A stretch of 5,947 nt of DNA from an uncultured Campylobacter sp. (GCF_938045535.1 NZ_CALIMQ010000139.1:1-5947), one strand, 5' to 3'. Positions 1 through 5,832 are shown, counted from the first letter of the stretch. Notes: a model not told the origin generated them from the sequence alone. Made by a program: numbers and translations.

Positions 1-5
1 TTTTG

Positions 6-132
6 AAATTTCGCCCGGTTTTGAAAAATTTTAAAATTTCTTCCCTTCCCGCTTCATTTTTATAAAATTTCGCCCCAGCCCGCCGCTTTAAAATATATAA
101 ACTATATTTTGTTATAATCCGCGCAAAATTTC
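6..132. repeat. Spaced AAATTTC repeats upstream of the response regulator gene
   Basis: The heptamer AAATTTC starts at 6, 34, 65 and 126, giving spacings of 28, 31 and 61 bases, close to multiples of three helical turns. Two copies extend to an 11-base direct repeat, AAATTTCGCCC, at 6-16 and 65-75. The last copy lies between the promoter and the ribosome binding site. The repeats could be binding sites for an autoregulating regulator, but AAATTT is very common in this genome, so chance is a serious alternative. No gene end is recognisable in bases 1-109. Confidence 0.25.
110..118 (+). promoter_or_regulatory. Extended -10 promoter for the response regulator gene
   Basis: TG at 110-111, one spacer base and a perfect TATAAT at 113-118 form an extended -10 element. 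The DNA upstream is AT-rich with repeated T-runs and shows no clear -35 box, which is typical of housekeeping sigma promoters in Campylobacter. Transcription would start near 125. That leaves a leader of only about 20 bases, containing AAAGG at 133-137 as ribosome binding site, six bases before the ATG at 144. Confidence 0.75.
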
Positions 133-143
133 AAAGGCTTTTT

Positions 144-821
144 ATGACTAAAATTTTAATGATAGAGGATGATTTAGAACTCGCCGAAATTTTAAGCGAA
201 TATCTGCAACAATTCGGCATCGGCGTCACTGTCGCGGACGATCCGTTTTTGGGGCTTTCCAAGCTAAATTTAGAAAATTTCAACCTCGTGATTTTAGATC
301 TCACGCTTCCTGGGATGGATGGGCTTGAGGTCTGCAAAGAGATCCGCAAAAATACCGATATACCGATCATAATCTCAAGCGCCCGCCACGATCTGACCGA
401 TAAGATCAACGCCTTCGACTTCGGCGCAGACGATTATCTGCCAAAGCCCTATAATCCGCAAGAGCTTTTAGCGCGCATCAAACGCCACATCGAGCGCTAC
501 GATATAAACTCCATCCAGCGCGCCGCAAAGCCCAAAAAAGACCTCGAAGTGGACGATTTCCGCCACGTCATCAGCTTCAAAGGACAGCCCCTGTCGCTCA
601 CCATCGCCGAATACGACGTGCTTTCGTATCTCATCAAAAAGGAAGGCGGCGCGATCACCCGCGAGGAGCTCATCTACAACTGCAGCTCCATAAGCGAGGA
701 ATCCTCAAGCAAAAGTATCGACGTCATCATCGGCCGCATCCGTCTAAAGCTTGGCGAAACGTCCAAGGCGCCTAGCTACATCCACGCCATCCGCGGCGTA
801 GGCTATAAGCTGATACAGTAA
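144..821 (+). CDS. OmpR/PhoB-family response regulator (ArsR-like)
   Basis: This is a 225-residue cytoplasmic transcription factor, the normal length for the family. Residues 3-115 form a receiver domain: acidic pocket E8-D9-D10, phospho-acceptor D52 in LDLTLPGMDG, S79 next to A80 at the Thr/Ser switch position, and K101 in LPKPY. Residues about 133-224 form the winged-helix DNA-binding domain, with a recognition helix around 189-204 (SIDVIIGRIRLKLG) and the wing hairpin IRGVGYKL at 217-224. The ATG has AAAGG six bases upstream and sits just below an extended -10 promoter. The likely kinase partner is the gene starting at 1354, although 532 bases separate them. Overall form and the Asp52 site resemble the Helicobacter pylori acid-response regulator ArsR and its epsilonproteobacterial relatives. 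The regulon and signal cannot be read from the sequence. The family call is firm; the ArsR resemblance is inference. Confidence 0.93.
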   Translation: MTKILMIEDDLELAEILSEYLQQFGIGVTVADDPFLGLSKLNLENFNLVILDLTLPGMDGLEVCKEIRKNTDIPIIISSARHDLTDKINAFDFGADDYLPKPYNPQELLARIKRHIERYDINSIQRAAKPKKDLEVDDFRHVISFKGQPLSLTIAEYDVLSYLIKKEGGAITREELIYNCSSISEESSSKSIDVIIGRIRLKLGETSKAPSYIHAIRGVGYKLIQ

Positions 822-871
822 GCGGGCTTGCGCTGGACGAGCTTGCGCGATGAAATTCCGATGCTCGCAGT

Positions 872-885
872 TTTAAAGCTTTAAA
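872..885. repeat. 14-bp palindrome TTTAAAGCTTTAAA
   Basis: This is a perfect 14-base palindrome about 50 bases after the regulator stop codon. It differs in only two symmetric positions from the palindrome TTCAAAGCTTTGAA at 1309-1322, so two related sites sit near the two ends of the gap. They may be operator sites or remnants of element ends. No function is shown. Confidence 0.4.
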
Positions 886-913
886 TTTAATCGGTCTTGG
901 TGCAGCGAAATTT

Positions 914-942
914 AAAGCGCAAGTATAAACTCCGCGCGCTTT
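914..942 (+). terminator. Weak hairpin, possible attenuating terminator after the regulator
   Basis: AAAGCGC at 914-920 pairs with GCGCTTT at 936-942 around a 15-base loop, and T-rich sequence overlaps the right arm and continues to 943. It is the best terminator-like structure downstream of the regulator gene. The loop is large and the T-tract short, so it may be inefficient or have no role in termination. Confidence 0.25.
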
Positions 943-955
943 TACTATTAAAATT

Positions 956-967
956 TAAGGCGCCTTA
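956..967. repeat. 12-bp palindrome TAAGGCGCCTTA
   Basis: This is a perfect 12-base palindrome with a GC-rich centre, about 40 bases upstream of the candidate -10 box at 1005-1010. The position would suit an operator or activator site, but nothing in the sequence proves binding. Confidence 0.35.
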
Positions 968-986
968 TCCGAAGCGTTAAAATTTT

Positions 987-1047
987 ACGATAAAATTTTG
1001 TAGTTATAAATTTAGCACGCGGTTAAATGAGCGCGGAATTTTATCGT
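987..1047. promoter_or_regulatory. Inverted repeat enclosing a possible kinase-operon promoter
   Basis: ACGATAAAATT at 987-997 is repeated in perfect inverted form, AATTTTATCGT, at 1037-1047. The loop between the arms contains TATAAA at 1005-1010, preceded by T-runs at 983-986 and 996-999, a plausible Campylobacter-type -10 region for the kinase operon. Two identical half-sites flanking a -10 box is an arrangement used by repressors. A transcript from here would have a leader of more than 300 bases. The repeat is observed; the promoter role is inferred. Confidence 0.35.
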
Positions 1048-1308
1048 TAATTCGGCAAGCAAGTTCGGTTCTACGCGCGAGGGCGAGCCGTAAAAACAGA
1101 GCCGAGAGCGGCGAAAAGGCAAAATTTTAAAATTTAAAGAAGCGTGGATGTTAAATTTAAAAGCGCCTTGCTTTGCGATGAAATTTTAAAATTTAGCGCC
1201 GCTTGCGAAGAGCAAAATTTACGTGCCGCGCATTTAAGACGCGCCGTAAATTTAAAGCCGGGCAAGCCGCACGCCGGTCCGCGCGCCAAAGCAAAGCAAG
1301 CCCGCGGC

Positions 1309-1322
1309 TTCAAAGCTTTGAA
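1309..1322. repeat. 14-bp palindrome TTCAAAGCTTTGAA just upstream of the kinase gene
   Basis: This is a perfect 14-base palindrome ending 13 bases before the AAGGA at 1336-1340 that serves the kinase gene. It shares the AAAGCTTT core with the palindrome at 872-885. In RNA it could form only a very short hairpin, so a DNA-binding role is more plausible than an RNA structure. Confidence 0.35.
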
Positions 1323-1353
1323 ATTTTAAAAATTTAAGGATCGTATAAATTTA

Positions 1354-2595
1354 ATGAAAGTAAGATCGTCGATTTTTTATACCATCACGTTCATCTTCGC
1401 GCTCGCTGCCGTGGGCGTTTCGCTCGCCTTGCTCTGGCTCATCGGCTACGATCAGCAAAACTACACCCGCGAGCTAAACTCCAAGTACTCCATCGTCGCG
1501 CGCGCGAACCTATATCAGATGAGCAAACTCATCAGCGATGTCGAATACGAACGCCAGGTCGCAAATTTCGAGTTTTCGACCATCCGCGATGAAGCCAAGC
1601 GCGATGAGATCATTAAAGGCGCCGAAATTTTAGATAGCATCTCCGCAGACATCGGCTCTGCGGACATCTTGCTTTTTAAACGCAAACACTACTTAAAAAT
1701 CACTCACGCTGGAGAGACGCGGCTTTTAAACGACAAGGATTATCAGCCCTACCGCTACGATATTTTCAAAGCGATCTACGGCGTCATTTTGGCAATCATC
1801 CTGCTTGCGTATATCTTTATCATCCGCAAAATTCGCCCCCTTCGCAAGCTCAAACGCCAGATCGATAAATTTGCTAAAGGCGATCTTCAGATCAAGGACG
1901 TAAGCGTAGGAAACGACGAAATTTCCGAGGTTTCGCACGCATTTTACGAGGCGGTCACGCAGATAAACAAGCTTAACGAATCGCGCCATCTGTTTTTGCG
2001 AAACATAATGCACGAGCTCAAAACTCCCATCACAAAGGGTCGCATCGCCGTCGAGATGATCGAGCACGGTAAAAATCAGGAGCGTCTCATCTCGGTCTTT
2101 GAGCGGCTGGAGAGTCTAATCAACGAATTTGCGGCGGTCGAGCGCGCGACCGCGGGCACGGCGTTAGTCGAACGCGGAATTTTTTCAATGGATGAAATTT
2201 TAAAAGAAGCGCTTAGTATCGCAATGATCGAACCCGGCTGCGTGACGCTGGAAAATCCGCTAGGCCTAAGCCTAAACGTCGATCTGAAGCTCTTTTGCAT
2301 CGCGGTGAAAAATTTAATCGATAACGCCGTAAAATACGCCTCAGACGGTAAAATTTTAATCCGCTTAGACGCAGAAACGATGGACTTCATAACGCTCGGC
2401 GAGCCGCTGCAGAAGGACTTTAGCTACTACAAAGAGGCTTTCGTCAAGGGCACGAACGCTAAGCAAAGCTTCGGCCTAGGGCTCTACATCGTCGATAACA
2501 TCGCCAAGGCGCACGGGCTAAAATTCCTCTACCGCAGGCAGGACGAGCTAAACGTCTTTTATTTCGAGGGGATTGAAAAGATAGCGACGTTATGA
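1354..2595 (+). CDS. ArsS-like membrane sensor histidine kinase
   Basis: This 413-residue inner-membrane kinase should autophosphorylate and pass the phosphate to a response regulator, most likely the product of 144-821. Order of parts: membrane helix at 8-30, periplasmic sensor about 31-136, second helix about 138-158, HAMP linker about 158-208 with P162, dimerisation helix with phospho-acceptor H220 in MHELKTP, then the ATPase domain. The N-box is clear (N320 and N324 in KNLIDNAVKYA), as is the GLGL glycine motif (374-377). The usual DxGxG box is not recognisable; around 343-352 there is DFITLGEPLQ, followed by YYKEAF, an arrangement I associate with ArsS-type kinases of epsilonproteobacteria. 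The sensor domain has two histidines (H112, H118), of interest because H. pylori ArsS senses acid. The ATG is the first start after an in-frame stop at 1327; AAGGA at 1336-1340 is rather far away (13 bases). The stop overlaps the next start by ATGA. The signal is unknown. Confidence 0.92.
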   Translation: MKVRSSIFYTITFIFALAAVGVSLALLWLIGYDQQNYTRELNSKYSIVARANLYQMSKLISDVEYERQVANFEFSTIRDEAKRDEIIKGAEILDSISADIGSADILLFKRKHYLKITHAGETRLLNDKDYQPYRYDIFKAIYGVILAIILLAYIFIIRKIRPLRKLKRQIDKFAKGDLQIKDVSVGNDEISEVSHAFYEAVTQINKLNESRHLFLRNIMHELKTPITKGRIAVEMIEHGKNQERLISVFERLESLINEFAAVERATAGTALVERGIFSMDEILKEALSIAMIEPGCVTLENPLGLSLNVDLKLFCIAVKNLIDNAVKYASDGKILIRLDAETMDFITLGEPLQKDFSYYKEAFVKGTNAKQSFGLGLYIVDNIAKAHGLKFLYRRQDELNVFYFEGIEKIATL

Positions 2596-3038
2596 AATTT
2601 AAGCACATTTTTTATATTATTGCGCCAAAAATTCGAAACGAGAAGATGCGAAATTTAATATTTTTAGCGCTGTTTTTCAACGCGACCATATTTTTTCTAC
2701 CTCGCGGCGCACAAGCCGAGAGCTTCATCACCGACGAGGAGTACGGCGCGATGCTGTATAAAAACCCCCGCGGCGTGGGCTGCGATAAGTGCCACGGTGA
2801 AAAGGGCGAGGGCTCGTTGATCGCGACGTATAAAGAATTTAACCGCACCGCGGGCGCCTACTACGAACGCGCCCTAAACGCGCCGCCGATCAACAATCTC
2901 TCGCTTCAGGAGCTCGCCGACGGGATCAGCAGCTCGCGCGACGTGATGCCAAGCTACTTCCTGACGCAAAACGAGATCATCATCATCTACAAATATATAA
3001 AGTCGATAAATCAACCCAAAAAGAAGGAAAAAAAATGA
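2592..3038 (+). CDS. Periplasmic class I c-type cytochrome, single heme
   Basis: This is a 148-residue exported electron carrier. It has one heme-binding motif C64-D-K-C67-H68 followed by GEKGEG, and M119 in DVMPSYF as the probable sixth iron ligand, both normal for small class I cytochromes c. A hydrophobic segment at about 20-36 and the sequence AQA before E43 indicate a Sec signal peptide cleaved after A42. Two starts are possible. ATG 2592 overlaps the kinase stop (ATGA) and adds 18 residues. ATG 2646 gives a more standard signal peptide but has only a purine-rich run and no clean ribosome binding site. I keep the coupled start, with doubt. The Lys-rich C-terminus (KKKEKK) is read from the bases that form the hemL ribosome binding site, and the stop overlaps the hemL ATG. 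From memory, C. jejuni also has a small periplasmic protein gene (Cj0854c) directly before hemL. The redox partner is unknown. Confidence 0.85.
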   Translation: MKFKHIFYIIAPKIRNEKMRNLIFLALFFNATIFFLPRGAQAESFITDEEYGAMLYKNPRGVGCDKCHGEKGEGSLIATYKEFNRTAGAYYERALNAPPINNLSLQELADGISSSRDVMPSYFLTQNEIIIIYKYIKSINQPKKKEKK

Positions 3039-4306
3039 ATAATCACGACGAATTTTTAGCAGCACAAAAACTTATCCCCGGCGGCGTAGACTCGCCTGTG
3101 CGAGCATTCGGTAACGTAGGCAGCGAGCCTTTTATGGTAGATCGCGGCGAGGGCTCGTACATCTACGACGTCGAGGGCAAAAAATATCTCGACTTCGTGC
3201 AGAGCTGGGGTCCGCTCATCTTCGGTCACGCCGACGCTGACATCGAACGCGCCGTCGTGCAGACCGCCAAAAAAGGGCTAAGCTTCGGCGCATCCAGCCC
3301 GCTTGAGACGCAGCTTGCCTCGCTCGTGCTAAAAAATTTCGATTTCCTAGATAAGATCCGCTTTACCAGCAGCGGCACCGAAGCCACTATGAGCGCGATT
3401 CGTCTTGCGCGCGCCTTTAGCGGACGAGATAAAATTTTAAAATTTGAGGGCTGCTACCACGGCCACAGCGACAGCCTGCTCGTCAAAGCGGGCAGCGGCG
3501 CGAGCACCTTCGGTAACGCAAGCAGCGCGGGCGTGCCGCAGGACGTCGCAAAAAATACCTACCTAGCCAGATACAACGACATACAAAGTGTAAAGGACGT
3601 CCTAGCGCAAAACGACATCGGCACGATCATCATCGAGCCGATCGCAGGAAACATGGGCTTGGTGCCGGCGGATCCCAAATTTTTAACCGAGCTTCGCGCG
3701 CTGTGCGACGAGAAAAAGATCGTGCTGATAATCGACGAGGTAATGAGCGGCTTTCGCGCGAGCGAGCTAGGCAGCTACGGCATCTACGGCGTCCGCGGCG
3801 ATCTGGTAACCTTCGGCAAGGTCATCGGCGGCGGTATGAGCGTAGCGGCGTTTGCGGGCAAGCGCGAAATCATGGATATGATAAGTCCGCTAGGAGCGGT
3901 GTATCAAGCAGGCACGCTAAGCGGAAACCCCGTCGCAATGGCTGCGGGCATCGCTAGCCTAAGTAAAATTTACGCTAGCGACGGCCTCTACGAAAGGCTC
4001 GGGGAGCTTGCTAGCAGGCTTACGGACGGGCTTTGCGCCATAGCAAATCGCCGCGGCATCGCACTGCAAACCGCCTGCGTAGGCTCGATGTTCGGCTACT
4101 TTTTCGCAGACGAAGAGGTGCGCGACTATGACGGCGCCCTGCGGGCAGACACCGCGCGCTTTGCGAAATTTCACGGCGAGATGATTAAGCGCGGCGTATT
4201 TTTGGCACCTAGTCAGTTTGAGACGGGCTTTATCTGCGCCACGATGAACGAAACGCAGATCGACTTTGCGCTAAACGCCGCGGATGAAGCGATGGCGGCG
4301 CTTTAA
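3035..4306 (+). CDS. hemL: Glutamate-1-semialdehyde 2,1-aminomutase
   Basis: This cytoplasmic PLP enzyme converts glutamate-1-semialdehyde into 5-aminolevulinate, the second committed step of the C5 route to heme. Its 423 residues are full length. PLP-binding features of class III aminotransferase-fold enzymes are all visible: SSGTEA at 112-117, YHGH at 141-144, IIDEVMSGFR at 232-241 with D234 for the pyridine nitrogen, the Schiff-base lysine K262 in TFGKVIGGG, and AGTLSGNP at 292-299. The N-terminal IPGGVDSPVR (14-23) is a strong signature of this enzyme over related aminotransferases. The start has an excellent AAGGA at 3024-3028 six bases away and overlaps the cytochrome stop by ATGA. An 8-A run at 3028-3035 lies between them. 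Co-expression with a heme protein gene makes biological sense. No riboswitch or separate promoter is visible in front of it, so it depends on the upstream operon promoter. Confidence 0.98.
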   Translation: MNNHDEFLAAQKLIPGGVDSPVRAFGNVGSEPFMVDRGEGSYIYDVEGKKYLDFVQSWGPLIFGHADADIERAVVQTAKKGLSFGASSPLETQLASLVLKNFDFLDKIRFTSSGTEATMSAIRLARAFSGRDKILKFEGCYHGHSDSLLVKAGSGASTFGNASSAGVPQDVAKNTYLARYNDIQSVKDVLAQNDIGTIIIEPIAGNMGLVPADPKFLTELRALCDEKKIVLIIDEVMSGFRASELGSYGIYGVRGDLVTFGKVIGGGMSVAAFAGKREIMDMISPLGAVYQAGTLSGNPVAMAAGIASLSKIYASDGLYERLGELASRLTDGLCAIANRRGIALQTACVGSMFGYFFADEEVRDYDGALRADTARFAKFHGEMIKRGVFLAPSQFETGFICATMNETQIDFALNAADEAMAAL

Positions 4307-4337
4307 GGGCTGCATTTTAAAATTTTACGGATTTCAG

Positions 4338-4637
4338 ATGAGAGTAACGAAAAATTTAAACAAAATCGTAAAGGGCGCCTACGACATCAGTCTAGGCATC
4401 TCAATCGTCGTAGCAATCGGCATCGGAGTAGCGATCGGACTTGGGCTGCGGCATCTCACGGGCTCGCTGCTTCTGCTCTGGTTCGGCATCGCTATCGGCA
4501 TCGCAGCGGCGTTTCTGAACGTTTACCGCGCGTGCAAGGCGCTAAATTCGAGCTTAAAAGAGCTCGAGGACGATCCGAAATACAAGGCGGATCCGAAAAA
4601 TTTTGACGACGACGATGAATGGGATGAGCGGGATTGA
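4338..4637 (+). CDS. AtpZ/AtpI-family small membrane protein
   Basis: This 99-residue inner-membrane protein has two helices, about 16-38 (ISLGISIVVAIGIGVAIGLGL region) and 43-65, a short basic N-terminus and a cytoplasmic acidic tail ending DDDDEWDERD. The glycine-rich first helix and the FGIAIGIAAAFLNVYR pattern in the second fit the AtpZ/AtpI (ATPase_gene1) family. Members elsewhere sit in ATP synthase operons and help c-ring assembly or carry Mg2+/Ca2+. Here no ATP synthase gene is near, so the role is open. I chose ATG 4338 with a weak ACGGA at 4327-4331. An in-frame ATG at 4284 would add 18 residues but lies inside the hemL end, lacks a ribosome binding site and adds an unlikely Arg/Lys-rich lead. 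The 31-base gap after hemL and the TTGA overlap with the next gene place it in the same operon. The family assignment rests on pattern, not on a search. Confidence 0.72.
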   Translation: MRVTKNLNKIVKGAYDISLGISIVVAIGIGVAIGLGLRHLTGSLLLLWFGIAIGIAAAFLNVYRACKALNSSLKELEDDPKYKADPKNFDDDDEWDERD

Positions 4638-5806
4638 ATAGACGGTTTTTGCTCATATACTGCACGCTAAACGCGGCGTTTGTCCTGCTTGGGCTAGCGC
4701 TTTGCGGCGGCGGATTTTTCGGCACGGGCTCTTTCGGCGTGCGGGCGCTTGCGTGGCTTCTTAGCTTGGAGGCCGGATTTTTGGGCGCATTCGGCGCGGT
4801 ATATTTTTCGTTTCGCGCTTACCGAAACAAGATAGAAGATGAGCTAAGAGCCGGTAAATACGATGAAATTTTACGGCAAAGCTCTAAAAATTCCGCAAGT
4901 TTTATAAGCGGCGAAACTTCCGCTAGCAATACGAATTCCGCAAACTTTGACGGCGAAAACCGAGGCAGCATAGGCGGCGGCGATAAAATTTTATATAGCA
5001 AAATTTGCGACGGCGAGATTTTAAAGAGAGAAAGCTTTAGCGATCTAAATTTAGGCGCCGAAATTTTAAACACTCAAAATTCCGAAGGCGCCGTAAATTT
5101 CACAAGCGGCGATAGCTGCGTCGAAAACAATGACAACTACGCCCTGCACGACGAAACCGCCGCCGAGCGTGTCGCAGACTCTGCCACTGATATAAATTTT
5201 ACTCGCAGTTCAAATTTATACGCCGAGTACGGCACAACCGCCGCTGGCGAGTGCGACGTAAATTCTACGAAGAGCGACGACAAAACCTCCGCTTACGACG
5301 CGACCGCTTTGGGACACATCGCCGATAAATTTAAAATGAATGGCGGTGAGACTTGCGGCAACTCACACGGCAGCATAAACGACGAAGCTGGCGATAGTTC
5401 GCAAGGCGACATAGGCGAGCGTTACGACGACTTGAAAGGCGGAACGAGCAACGACCTGGGCGACAGCACAGATAGCGGTAATCGTGGCGGCGATGTAGAT
5501 AGCAGCGAGCTGGACGACGGTATGAGCGATTTTGGGGGTGGGGTTGGCACCGCGCACGACGGATCAAAGGATGATTTAGAAGGCGCGGACGATTTTGAGG
5601 GCGAGCTTGAGCGGAGCGCGGTTCGGAGCAATTTTGCGGGGGCGTTTTTCTCTCCGTTTAAAATTTTGTCCTACGCGGCGCTCGTGGCGGCGATCTACCT
5701 GCTTGCCAAGCTGTCCTTGCTAAACCCGCTAGCTATTATCTTGGGCGTTGCGATCATTCCTCTGGGCACGATGATTGTTGCTTTCGGCGGCAAAGAGGCG
5801 CGCTAA
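4634..5806 (+). CDS. Four-helix membrane protein with long low-complexity insert
   Basis: I do not recognise a named family. The 390-residue product has helices at about 5-27, 37-61, 343-361 and 364-385, with RAYRNK after helix 2 placing the middle region in the cytoplasm by the positive-inside rule. Residues about 80-335 are acidic, rich in Ser, Gly, Asp, Asn, Thr and Ala, and look disordered. They hold four cysteines (C125, C162, C207, C241) and degenerate repeats. Without this insert the protein would be about 135-140 residues, a size I would expect for a simple membrane protein at this locus in related bacteria. The start is TTG 4634, overlapping the AtpZ-like stop by TTGA; MNRRF then gives a good basic lead to helix 1. 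The GGGA at 4621-4624 may serve as ribosome binding site. The frame stays open through the insert, so it is under some coding constraint. A joint role with the AtpZ-like protein is inference. Confidence 0.8.
   Translation: MNRRFLLIYCTLNAAFVLLGLALCGGGFFGTGSFGVRALAWLLSLEAGFLGAFGAVYFSFRAYRNKIEDELRAGKYDEILRQSSKNSASFISGETSASNTNSANFDGENRGSIGGGDKILYSKICDGEILKRESFSDLNLGAEILNTQNSEGAVNFTSGDSCVENNDNYALHDETAAERVADSATDINFTRSSNLYAEYGTTAAGECDVNSTKSDDKTSAYDATALGHIADKFKMNGGETCGNSHGSINDEAGDSSQGDIGERYDDLKGGTSNDLGDSTDSGNRGGDVDSSELDDGMSDFGGGVGTAHDGSKDDLEGADDFEGELERSAVRSNFAGAFFSPFKILSYAALVAAIYLLAKLSLLNPLAIILGVAIIPLGTMIVAFGGKEAR
4871..5638 (+). repeat. Degenerate repeats in the low-complexity insert
   Basis: Several short units recur within the insert. 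SFISGETS (codons at 4898-4921), NFTSGDSC (5096-5119) and KFKMNGGETC (5327-5356) share a Phe-x(2-3)-Gly-Glu/Asp-x-Cys/Ser pattern, and AAGEC (5240-5254) matches its end. HDETAAERVAD (residues 172-182), YGTTAAGECD (199-208) and YDATALGHIAD (221-231) form a second loose set. The tetrapeptides DEIL, GEIL and AEIL (77-80, 127-130, 142-145) form a third. Bases match too: AAAATTCCG and AAGCGGCGA recur in the same order around 4886-4914 and 5076-5112. This suggests growth by duplication followed by divergence. Confidence 0.45.
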
Positions 5807-5814
5807 ACTCAAAC

Positions 5815-5832
5815 AGCGCGAGCAGACGCTTT
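5815..5832. terminator. Weak bidirectional hairpin between convergent genes
   Basis: AGCG at 5815-5818 pairs with CGCT at 5827-5830 around an 8-base loop. The pairing can extend to A-T pairs around a bulged C at 5814. T-rich DNA and the AT palindrome at 5832-5847 follow. The place, 10-40 bases after the operon stop and before the convergent prs stop, is where a shared terminator is expected, but the stem is short. Confidence 0.3.

Larger units (their letters stand above)
822..1353. other. 532-base gap between regulator and kinase, palindrome-rich
   Basis: I see no convincing gene here. The stretch alternates GC-rich pieces with AAATTT-type words. It contains several perfect palindromes (872-885, 956-967, 1309-1322), a 7-bp hairpin (914-920 with 936-942), an 11-bp inverted repeat (987-997 with 1037-1047), a 10-bp inverted repeat near its two ends (822-831 with 1296-1305) and a possible -10 box at 1005-1010. 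A 61-codon frame with a GTG start (1144-1329) is open but has only a weak ribosome binding site and a low-complexity product, so I do not call it a gene. The gap is odd because regulator and kinase genes of this kind are usually adjacent. It could be a decayed gene, an old insertion, or a long regulatory leader for the kinase operon. Confidence 0.6.

Noticed and set aside
1144..1329. 61-codon open frame with GTG start between regulator and kinase, in the same frame as the kinase
   Set aside because: It has only a weak purine run as ribosome binding site, its product is a low-complexity Lys/Ala/Arg string made from the AAATTT words common in this genome, and it contains no recognisable domain. 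A leader peptide cannot be excluded.
3028..3035. Run of eight A bases at the cytochrome/hemL junction as a phase-variation tract
   Set aside because: Slippage would change only the last Lys-rich codons of the cytochrome and the ribosome-site spacing. The run is short, and phase-variable Campylobacter genes usually use long G tracts, which are absent here.
3703..3957. 84-codon plus-strand frame inside hemL
   Set aside because: It is an out-of-frame shadow of a highly conserved enzyme gene, and its Arg-rich product has no domain.
4284..4337. Upstream ATG that would extend the AtpZ-like protein by 18 residues
   Set aside because: It lies inside the hemL coding end, lacks a ribosome binding site, and gives a poorly matching basic lead; ATG 4338 gives a family-like N-terminus.
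5331..5631. Minus-strand open frames opposite the low-complexity insert
   Set aside because: They arise from the repetitive Ser/Asp/Gly codons of the plus-strand gene, have Arg- or Ser/Pro-rich nonsense products, and show no start signals.
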